Both the position numbers and the translations under genes were made by a program. 64,000 bases of DNA from positions 62,001 through 126,000 of the forward strand of contig OX485809.1 in assembly GCA_950295325.1 (NCBI GenBank), in the 5' to 3' direction. Position 1 is the stretch's first letter; each line of letters begins with the position of its first letter. This document shows, one piece after another, positions 39,501 to 51,500 of this stretch. The notes beneath the pieces are model-generated. The model was not told where the DNA came from, ran no database searches, and saw nothing but the letters and a program-made list of their open reading frames with translations. Source of the stretch: Polytrichum commune. Taxonomy: Eukaryota > Streptophyta > Polytrichopsida > Polytrichales > Polytrichaceae.

Positions 39501-42500
39501 AAAGTGACTAGAATGACACATGGTGATGTCGTTTTGATCACTTTGTGTTAGACTGTCGTGTCATGAAACTACCGATGGCTTGAAGTGTGGAGTGTGAGCC
39601 CAATTTTGACGACAATGGACCTTTCAATCAATTTGCATGTAGGTATGTGACGGGCATTCGAGCGGAGGTTGAGAGATTGGAGGGCCAGTTGAAGCATTTC
39701 GGGAAAGTGCTAGACCAATGGTGTGAGTGCCAAAAGCAGTGGATGTACCTGGAGAGCATCTTTAGTGCACCCGACATCCAACGTCAATTGCCGAATGAAA
39801 GCAAGGCTTTCTTTGCAGTTGATAAACAATTCAAGGATATCATGAAACGAACTCACGATAGGTAAGATATTTACACATCAACTTGAACCTTTCATTGTAA
39901 GGGGAGTGTACGTATTATATTATGGACATTATCATCATTCTCATATGTGTAGGGGTTTGATAACAAAATAAAATACACTTGAGCATATTAGTGAATAACA
40001 CAATTGAGGAATGTGGAAGTTGAGCTTGTATCCCTTGTGAATATCTCCTACGTTATTCAAATGGAACTCTTAATTTGTGCCTAAAACAATTTTTATTTTA
40101 TTTTCTCACATATGTACATTGTAGGCTAGGATATGTACCTACATGCTTTAAAACCTATACATATAAATTGCATCATATCTCATAGGAACTTGGTTCAATA
40201 TCATGAATTATGTCCTTAGTATTTACAGTAGTATGAATTTAAGTTGAATTTTTGATCTGATGTTATCAATCATATCATGTTATAGCTTCATAAATTTCCT
40301 AAAAATGGCTTAGAGTATAAATATCCATTCACCATGTTCTATTATTATACAACATACTTACTCTATCTTATAGGGATTGGTCTCAAACTATAAAGTTTCC
40401 CATGATAAGCTACATGATAGATCAATTCATTAAGTTTATCATGGTAATCCTATGTTTCATTGCACAATCATAAACTACCTCGTAATTCTTATTGGTGTGA
40501 TTTTCACAAATTTTCTTGAGTGTCATTTCTTTATGCTATTCTTTTGAGGCCGAGATTTTACTTCACGTTCTTTTTGAAGTGTTGTTATCACAAAAGGGCT
40601 ATATGTTAAGGTTGAGAAATGGATATAGGTGTCAAGGTTGACATCCAACTCTAGTGATTACAAAACATGCATATTAACCTAGTACCATAGTAAACTTGAC
40701 ACTAATGCATTCATTCATTCATGGACATTTACATTAACACAACTCACATAATTACTGACTGAAACCCATGATGACTTAGTTGATGTGACACAAAAATAGC
40801 TTATAATTTGACATGCAAAGTGTCGAATTTGCATAAATACTACGTGTAACTCTAAACTCTAACGACCATTCTAATTGCAATCAAAATACTCATAGAATGT
40901 TTGTGTGGATCCAATATGCCTATATTAATAATTGTACGATTTCATATGTATAGAGCAAATGCCCTTCAAGCAGGCTCGACACCCGGATGGCTTGACATAT
41001 TTATAAAAAGCAATGAAACATTGGAGAAAATCCAGAAAAACTTGGAGGATTATTTAGAAACAAAGCGTATGGCATTCCCAAGGTTCTATTTCTTGTCGAA
41101 TGACGAATTGCTAGAAATTCTTGCTCAAACAAGAAACGTTCAAGCTGTTCAACCTCACATGTCAAAATGTTTCGGTAAGTAGTGTTCATCTTTACGCTCA
41201 AAACACTTGCCATGAGTAAACACCTACTTGGAATATTTCCGGAGAATAGAAGATAGCATAAGACTATAATATGAAAACTATGTAGGAGTGATGACAATCC
41301 AATAACGTGCAATCTTATAAAGGGCCAAGGATTTGTGACTCCTCAAGTAACATGGTTACAACAAATCCTAAGTTTGTAACATTCTTTGACAAAATTGCCA
41401 TGTTGCCTTCTTGGAAAACTGGGTTAGGTCAAAGTTGGAAGATGGTAAAATTAATATGGGTTCAGGCTAGACAAGTAGTCTGAATATGTAGTTTGACTAA
41501 GTGTTGCTGAAGAATGTTATCTCCTTTCAAAGTAACATAAATCCTTTAATACCTACAAAATTTGAAAAATGCAAACCACCTAACTTTAATGCTACATTTA
41601 TCATATAAAATGCACATACCGAAAACCAACACTTCATCCAAAACCATGTTCTTTGGAGACTTCAAATGCACGACAATGATACATGATGTTAGGCGGGAGT
41701 TATTAGTTAATTTTGGGTATGCCAATCTTAAGTATCCACATAGAAGTTGTTAATTCATGAAACACATGGATATTGAATTTGGTAAGCGAATGTGTATCAG
41801 ATGGCATCAGAAGTTTGGACTTTGGAGAAGACCCCAAAAGCATTGACATTTTTGCAATGGTGTCTAGTGAGGGGGAGAGAATTCCGCTGGGCAAGAATCT
41901 AAAAGCTCGTGGAAATGTGGAGAATTGGTTAACAGCCGTGGAGCAAAACATGGTGTCTAGTCTCCGGAGGTTCTCTTACTATACATGAATGTGCATTGAA
42001 ATACGTCATCATTTTCATACAAAATCCATAAAAACAAGTTGGATACGTCACTCACCCGTTTGCAACCCATTGTATCAATCAATTTCATTAGCTATTAATT
42101 CCATTGCAGTTTATTTACTTTTAATGTGGCTCGCTAGACCGATTTGAAATCCATGAAGATTAATCATGTGTCCAATGACCTTGAATAAGTACCACTCAGC
42201 AATATTAGTGGGAGGTATGCTTGTGTGCAATGATTCTCTCTTGCTTTTCCATACTCGTTGGTCTCTCACACAAATTTTGTCTTGCCTAGATTGGCAAAAC
42301 TTGCCCATGTAGATTATGCTAAAAAAGAACGGAAAGAATGGGTGCTCCAACATGCAGCACAATTGGTGGTTATGATTTCCCAGGTGCACTATTTATCAAA
42401 GTATTATTATTATTATTATTATTATTATGTTCTTTGTAGAGATCCATAACATTGCTTCTTATGGGATTGCATTAGCATTGGTCAAGGGGAGATCCCAATT

Positions 42501-45500
42501 TCATCATGTAGATCATAAATTCAACATAAATCCTAGTAAGCTAGTATTTTCAACATAAGCAAAAATCTACACAAATAAGATTAACCCTTAATGTACATGG
42601 AATTATTCTTGCTACATTTATTTTGATTCTTTATTTAGGGGCCACACATAATATTACTCAACAACTATCATTTGTTCAGTGGGCCCCAGGAATATAACAA
42701 TCAGATGCTTGAAAAGTTGAAACTCTTGCTCAACTTTTTGAGCATCCGACTATTATATTCAAGGGGCGCACTCAAAAAACAATAAGTGCTGAGTGAACAC
42801 CATGAATATAACAATCAGATGCTTGAAAAGTTGAAACTCTTGTTCAACTTTTCGAGCATCTGACTGTTATATTCAAGGGGCCCACTAAACAAACAATAAG
42901 TGTTGAGTGAACATAGGTGTTGAGTAATGTTATGTGTGGCCCCTAAATAAAGAATCAAAATTATTGTAGCAAGAATAATTTCATGTACATTAAGGATGAA
43001 TCAAATTTGTCTAGATTTTTCCTTATGTTGAAAATACTAGAGTACTAGGATTCATTTTGAATTAATGATCTACATGATGAATTTGGGATCTCCCCTTGAC
43101 CAATGCTAATGTTTCTCTCCTTCACTCCCGATGCTAATTTTGGGTTTGTGAACTTCAACTATTTGGATTGAAGTCTAACTATCCAGACTATGTATCTACG
43201 AAACATGGCAATTGAACTACATCTATGTAAGATAAAAGGTCTTACTCCAACATCCCTTTCACCATTGAATAGAAATTTAATACAAAGCTTACAAATGAGA
43301 GTCCCACAATAAACATCAAGTCGTGCATGAGCTATATTCTCACAAAACCAACCTGTATGGATTTGACCCCAAGGTGGACTTGAAGTCCAAATTCTTGTAA
43401 AAGAGTACATTTCATTCTTAGAAAATAACAAATTAAATGGTGGATGTGATCCTTGTGTAGTAAACATAATGTCCAAAAAGTTGTAAAATCTATGGTTTTG
43501 ATCAATTTTGGATTTCAAGGTAGCTATGTTAGCATGAAAACTTCAATACTACAACCTTTGGACCCTCTGTTAATTTTTTTGAAAAAAATAATTTAAACAT
43601 CTTCATTATGATAATGGTTTTCACAATCAAATGATTTTGATGGAAAACCCTTCACATCAAGGGTGATCTAGAAGCTCCAAGTTAATATGTTAACCCCTAG
43701 GACAATTAGTTCTCAATGGTCTAAAGGGGCCCAATGCATGGCTTGTATGCACAATTCCAGAAGTCCACAATAAGGCTTAGAATCAAGTGTGACATTTATA
43801 ATCAATATAATCAACATAAACAATCAATACAATTAGCTTAAAAACCAAAAACAATCAACATATATAGTCAACATATTAAGTATGTATTTACATCCAAGGG
43901 CACCCAAGTCGTGTTCTTGAACATGGACCATCAAAAACATAAAAGTGTTAAATTGATTTAAAAGGTGCATTTGATGAATGCACCAAATGAAGATAACTAT
44001 GGTTACTTCGACACAATTTACAAACATGCAAAAAGGAAAGTATGTAGCTCAAGTACATGCTTTGTGCATGTCCCTAATAAGACCTGCCAAATTTTTATTG
44101 GGCTAACCCTCAAACCTCATAAAACCCCGACATGTCCTTGGAGAGAAGAAGAAAAGAAAATCTTACCCATAACTTTGTCATTAGCCATTTCTGTTAGGAG
44201 TACACCTACCTAGAGAAATAGTTAAAACCTTCTAACAAACAACTTCAATGAAAGGAGTAAGTTGAAATTATGGTGTAAATACAGTCAAGGGCATCATATA
44301 AATCAACATACAACTCTATAAACTTTGCACTATCTACTAATGCTACACATGATAATAATAATAATAATCATGTACACTATGTTGCAAACAGCTAGTTTTT
44401 GAACCTTGGGCTACATACATACATACATAGTGCAACATTGCTATGAATCGATGTCTAAAATCATATTCTTGTGCATGCTTTTCTAATATATCAAGTAGTT
44501 ACATAATGTAATCTTGAAGTGATTTCCAACAACTTCTCTGTGAATGCAACGAACAACATTTCAGCAATGAAAGTCTTTCTTCATCTTACGTCACGTCGAT
44601 TTTCGAAACACACCATTGACATTTGAGGACTAAAAATAAACTTACATGAGCGATTGACCACCAATGGAGCCTGTAGGTTTATTGGTGCTTGTCTGTTGAG
44701 ACTTGCTTATTTGCTGAAGATGTGGAGGCTGCTTTGACGAAATGCTTAAAACAAAATATTGATCAGCTGGAAGAGCTCTCGGTCCTCGTGAGAGGGGATC
44801 TGCTTCCGTTGGACCGGAAAATATTGACGGCACTTATCACCATCGACGTCCATGCTCGCGATATTATCGAAGACATGCTTCGGTTCGTAATTCACTAATA
44901 AGTGTGCAAACCCCACTCCCCCCCCCCCCCCTTAATGAACATGTTATCATATTAGTCTTCATACCTGGTGCATAATTAGTGTAGACGTGCCTCATTTGTA
45001 TACTTATCTCTACAAGCCCGTTTACGGTAAGATATGAAACATCCAATTAGTGCAAGATGATTAGAAACTCCAAGTTGTGCCTCGTGGTTTTTGGAACTCG
45101 TATGAATTCTTCATAAACCTCAAAGTAAAGATTCTTGTGCTTATTAAGTGGTCATATAGGTCCCTCTAATTATGTTCACTATTGAATTTTGGAATACTTT
45201 GCATATTTTGGTGACTTAGTCCAGTCACTCTCTCGGGGGGTGCACCTTTCATTAAAACCTAGAATCACGTGCGTTCACTGCATACTCTAAAAACCCCCTA
45301 TATACAAGTTATTTTTTGTGAAATGAAGTAATACACATACAATTGCAACAATAAATATACAAGTGACAATATGTATACACAAAAAAACATCCATTCATAT
45401 ATAGTCATTAACGTAAGTATACAAATATATTTTTGAACAATAATCAACCCCTATAATATGTATAACAAAATATCCTAGCTTTCATCAGCAAAGTCGTTGA

Positions 45501-48500
45501 AAACTTTTTCATCTCCCGGATGTAACTCATAAACATTTGATTCACCAATATATGTCATTGTAGCCAATGCAATTATTGTCTCTAAGTCTACCATCAAATG
45601 ATCAGTAAGATCATATGTCCACTTGTTGTTAGCCCCTTTTTGATACCAACATAAACCAATCTCCACGTTTGATGGACGGTCCATCAAGTCAATTGGATCC
45701 CTATACTCCACCCAACGATTACAAAACTTCCTCCACATCCAATATGAAAACTTATGATATGTAGTATAGTAACAATACCATACAAGTACAATTATTATAT
45801 GCTTTTTAAAGGCCTTCCATATATGTACGTAATTATAAATTATAACATGTATACCATATGTATACGTAATACGGCAAGGTCCAAATCAATACCCCTCCTG
45901 TGCACTCACGTATACTCGTACATGTTTAGTACAGTGCACCCCCCGAGGTCACTCTTACACACGTGTCTTTTTGGTGTCCATTCTTAGATCCACACCTAAC
46001 TGTGTACCAATCAAATATAGGTGTGCATGTAAGATAGGTACTCATATTAGGCATGCTTCTATTAGGGGGTTTGTTGGATCTTGGACTTGAACCCTAATGT
46101 AAACCTAAAAATTACAATCTTTAGGCCACTTTGTATTTTCAAGACATTTTTGTTTACCCCTAAACACATGTTTAAGATCCAAGCCTTTTGCATGTTCATG
46201 AAGGTTGGAAGGCTAGAAAGTAGGTTTTTTGCAATGCAAACTTGTCGACATCTATGGAAAGATCACATCCACATGGTTGGTGTTCTCAATTAATGTAATG
46301 AACTCCATGCAAGATTTCTTTTGGTTTGATGATAATTAAATCTCTCAAATTTAAAAATCACTTAACCTTAATATGTTGATTTTTTTTGATGTTCTAAGTG
46401 CATGTAGGTTCTTGATACATCAAAACATAGAGTCAATTATGGCTATTTATAGATGATACAACAAGAGGCATTGGTTTGAATGAAAAGTGTTACTAATTTC
46501 AGACATATATGTGCAATTTTTATATATTCTATATTCTTTAATAATTTCAATTAAAATCATTTGACATGCATTTCTTATGATTCATGAATATATAAATCAA
46601 TAACATGGTACTATAAATATGTGTTATATCTAAATTGTAAGAAAATACTCTATAAAAACTTATTTGAAAATTTTAATTATTTTTGTGAAGTAAATTTTAA
46701 ATATGGAAATTTTGTTATATTTAGAGTTTTCAAAAAATTTCATTCAACCGGTGAAAAGATTTTCCAGTTGCAAAACCAAAATTTAGCACCTTTCTGATAT
46801 ATATATATAAAATAACTCACTGGGTACGCAACTCCCATATTATACGTAGGGGGCATCGTATTAAAAACGGCTTAGAGGACGGCTTTTGTAAAAATTATAT
46901 CAAATTATATCAAATTAAAATGATCAAAAATTTGGGTGAAGACCAAATTAAATAAAATGAGAGGGAAAAAAATTTGGGTAAAGACCAAATTAAATAAAAT
47001 GAGATGAAAAAAAAGTTGGGTGAAGACCAAATTAAATAAATGAGATGAAAAAAAAGTTGGGTTGCATATTTATTAAGCCTCTCATTAAAATTATAAGCCA
47101 CGAATAGTTTCCTCCCATTAAAATTATAATTCATTCTCTATTTTAAATTTGATTAAAAAGTCCAAAAAGTTGGGTAGTTTGACCTATGGTACATGTATTA
47201 AAAAAATCATATAATTAGGTTTTTAATGCAATTATATGCTTCAAAATATATTCATTTCTTATATATAATTAGATAATTGGATTCCTTGTTAGAAGGGCTA
47301 CAAGGGTTTCCTACATTAAAACAAATTGTATCACTCAATATTGGACTAAAACGCATTATAAGTGATTATAATCAAGACCATATAATACGGGAGTTGCGTA
47401 CCCAGGAATAACTCCTAATGCTTTATGTGTTAGTTTTTTCAAAATGTTGTTTGAAAAAAAATTAGGTCACAAGCAGATACAAATGCCTCCTATTGCCACA
47501 ATAAAATTTGATAGGGTCCCATGCAATTTCTTTAAAATCTTGTAAAACTATGCTAATATACCATATTTATGACAAGTCTAGCTAATAAAATATACAAATA
47601 AAAAAATAAAAACCAGGTTACAGATTGTTGTCTGGCCCGGTTTTACTGCAGAGACAAGATCTTCAAGTCCACAGAGTTTGGGTGGCAAATGCAATTGCGA
47701 TATTATTGGGACGACGTGATTGAGGATTGCGTGGTGCGACAAACAAATGCCTCCTTTGCTTACGCTTACGAATACTTGGGAGCGCAACCCCGCCTTGTTA
47801 TCACTCCATTGACTGATAGATGCTACATGACACTCACAGGTACTGCATGTGTCAATCTGGGCAATCGTTTTGCCAAGAAGTGACCTCAAATCTCAGAAAC
47901 GTAAAATTTGGACAACAACAGAGAAATTTTAAAGTTTAGGAAACAGACGAACTTATAATTGTCCAAACTGTAGTTATTAGTGAATTTTATGATTGATGTC
48001 ACATTCTGTTCATGTCATTCTATAGAAGAAAAATAATCACCTATGGTCTAGTGATTGCCACTTTTACAAACACAACAGAAGGAAAAAAAAATAACAATAC
48101 ATTGCTCGTGCAGGTGCTTTACACCTCAAACTTGGAGGTGCACCTGCTGGGCCAGCCGGAACCGGAAAGACGGAGACTACAAAGGATCTTGGCAAAGCTT
48201 TAGGCATTCAGTGTGTGGTGTTCAATTGCGGAGATAACCTTGACTACAAGGTAATAATAGGTATGCCTTATACGTACTACACTATTGTTTTCAGCTCATA
48301 CAGGCTAGGGGGCTCTTGGTGTCTACGTAACCTCATCCATTACGAACATGACAACCTGACAACACCACAAGGTACTCTACAAACTACTGGTAGTTTTAAG
48401 ATGTTTTGATTTCGGCAATTCTACGAGAGACCCCAAATTAGTCGAGTGGAATCTGGTTGGAACAATTCGAACCTTAAGCTATCAGTAAAAGAAAACTTGT

Positions 48501-51500
48501 TCGTTACGACCATCCATTGCCACTCATCGCGAGAAATATACATAAATCAATCAATTTGATTGTCAACTGAAGGATTCTGATTGCGATTTTTGGACAATTG
48601 ACATCCAAAACCCACTTGGTGACAGCCACAATGATTTATTTAGACATGTTCTCGCCATGAGTTACAGTGGACGAGTCCCAAGAGATGGTATTAGTGGACA
48701 AGTTCTTCTAGCGTAATGGGGTGTTTGGTTTTATTAGACTTCACCCATGATGGATGAGGTTACGAAGACACCAGAAACCCTGAGCCTCTCCATAACATGT
48801 ATATAACGTAGGTGCCCGTCTTGCTCTCTCTTTTAATTAATTTATTATTGCTATTAGTTAATGTTATCGGGCAACTCACTTCACGATGCCTAGTACCAAG
48901 AGGACTCAGATTGAAAAGGTGAGCGCGACCGAGTGAACGGCTCTGTTGTTTTGGTTTTTCGTTTTTGGTTCCCTACGAAGAAGCATCGAATTGTCAAATG
49001 AGTGAGGCATTTGATGTTCACAGTTCATGGGAAAGTTTTTTGCGGGGCTGTCGCAATGTGGAGCTTGGGCGTGTTTTGATGAATTCAATCGAATAGACAT
49101 CGAGGTGCTCTCTGTTGTTGCACAGCAGCTCCTAACCATTCAAAATGCTTTGAAAGCTGGTCTCACCCGCTTCAACTTTGAGGGGCGCGAAATCAAGTTA
49201 CTGCCAACTTGTGGTGTATTTATCACTATGAACCCAGGATATGCGGGGCGCACGGAACTCCCCGACAACTTGAAGGTCCTCTTTCGACCCGTGTCCATGA
49301 TGATCCCCGATTATGCTCTCGTGGCAGAAGTCATGCTATTCTCTGAAGGTAAGCACGTGATTCAGATCTGAAGTGTTTGATACAACCAGTAATTGAAGCT
49401 TCGAACCCTAGACCCCACATATCTCGAATTCATCAACCATTCTAGACTCAACAGTCAACACAATTACGAAGACTTAGCTACTATCATGCATTTAAAGAAA
49501 TCAACACACATGCTCTTTCCACGATCAGAAGTACATCAAGAGAGGTCTGTTGTTTGCTAATGCGAATGCAACACAAGCTTTCGTTGCGTTGAATCTGTTT
49601 TGAAAGAAGTTGGGGAACATGAACAACTAACTGAGTAACACCCACAAACCTTTAAGTATCCCTTTGAGATTGATGATGTCGCAGGTTTTGCAAATGCAAA
49701 GACTCTATCGCGGAAGATGGTGAAGTTGTATAAACTATCTAGTGAGCAACTGAGCCAGCAAGACCATTATGATTTTGGCATGCGAGCAGTTAAATCTGTT
49801 CTCGTGATGGCTGGCTCGTTAAAGAGGGCAAATCCAGACCTAGTCGAAGATGTTGTTCTTATTCGAGCTTTCAAGGACAGCAATCTCCCAAAGTTTCTAA
49901 AGGAGGATGCTGATCTATTCATGGCTATCATTGGAGACCTTTTCCCAGGTAAAAATACATACTAGTTATAGTAAAGTAGGTGGTGCTTAAACCGTCACTT
50001 TAAGCGCTGCGAATTTGAATTACTATTACACATGTAAAAAAGTTCGGAATGATTCTTGTTAGCAATTGAAAGAAGATTCTAATGCACCAAAGTATGTCTT
50101 ATTTGAGTTTAGGGTGCAAAAGTTAGATGGGTTTCACATTTCATTGGTAGATGACTCAAAACCGACATGGGAAGCTTGATGTTTAGGTGGTGGACATACT
50201 TAGAATCAACATGTAGTTATTATGCGAGATTTTAGTGTGCTAGCCTTGGGTGGCGTGTTATTTTAAGCACCCACTATTTTAGTAGTAAAATGATATCTCT
50301 CTTTACATTGCAATTTGTTATACTCCTTGGACCTAAAAGTCAAAAATTGAGCTAAGGTGATATTATATAACATGCATTCACACCTTTGGGTAAGTCCTAA
50401 TTTAATTTCTAAGTTTAGCAACATTAATTGTAAGATAACCTAACTTCACATTAACCTTAATGTCACACCTATAGGCAACTTTACCAGGGCATCACCTCTC
50501 TAGTGTAGGTTACTGCTTCTATTCAAACATGGCCATCATTAAACTCACCTTGATTGCCCTGTGTCATCGTGTGAACATTCCATTTGATAGTTAATAAGTC
50601 ACTAGTTGCTATCATGGTCTTTAAATGTAGCCAACCCGCCTAGTACGAATGAGGCAAGTTACCACCGAGATAAGGCGCTAATTGTGTTGTTGAGTTATAA
50701 CGATGCAATCTCTTAACCTAGCAATGGTAAATTAATGTGTAAGGTAAATTAATAACCTAAAAATAAAAATAGATTGTTAAAAAATGGTTGATATTGAGTT
50801 ATACACGATATTTACACACATGATGCCATCATGCAACTCAATGACTCCCATATAAATATTCTTAAGCTCGAGACTATAAACAATCTTTGTTACAACTTAT
50901 TATGCAGCTATATTATAATTATTTAGGTTGCTTAGACTTGGAATCGCATGTGATGACACAAAAATAAATAATCATTTACCCAAAAATATAGTCTAGGTTC
51001 ATGGAAGCTCAACTATAATATACTACATATCATATTACTTAGGCGTGGTGATACCAAGGCAAGATTTCGGAGACATACAAAAAGCTATCGAGTTTTGTCT
51101 CTTGGCCACGGGTTACCAAGCGGTACCATCGTTCGTGATCAAAATCATCCAATTGTTTGAGACGATGAACGTGAGGTTTGGGGTGATGACGGTGGGGCCC
51201 ACGGGAGGCGGGAAAACCGTGTGTTGCAATATGCTCAAAATGGCGATGACAAAGCTCCGCGTTGAGAACAATGTGAACCCCGCGTTCCAAATCACGCATG
51301 CCTATGTCCTCAACCCCAAATGTATCAAGATGGGGGAGCTTTACGGGGAGTATAACCTCCTCACAAATGAATGGACGGACGGGCTAGGAAGCACAATTAT
51401 TCGTGGGTGTGTGGCGGACACCACTCCCGACCGAAAGTGGGTCGTTTTTGATGGACCCGTGGATGCAATATGGATCGAGAATTTGAACACGGTGTTGGAT

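Noticed and set aside
43159-43518. 119-codon minus-strand open frame
   Set aside because: No recognisable motif and no splice or compositional support; lies in an intron of the plus-strand gene.
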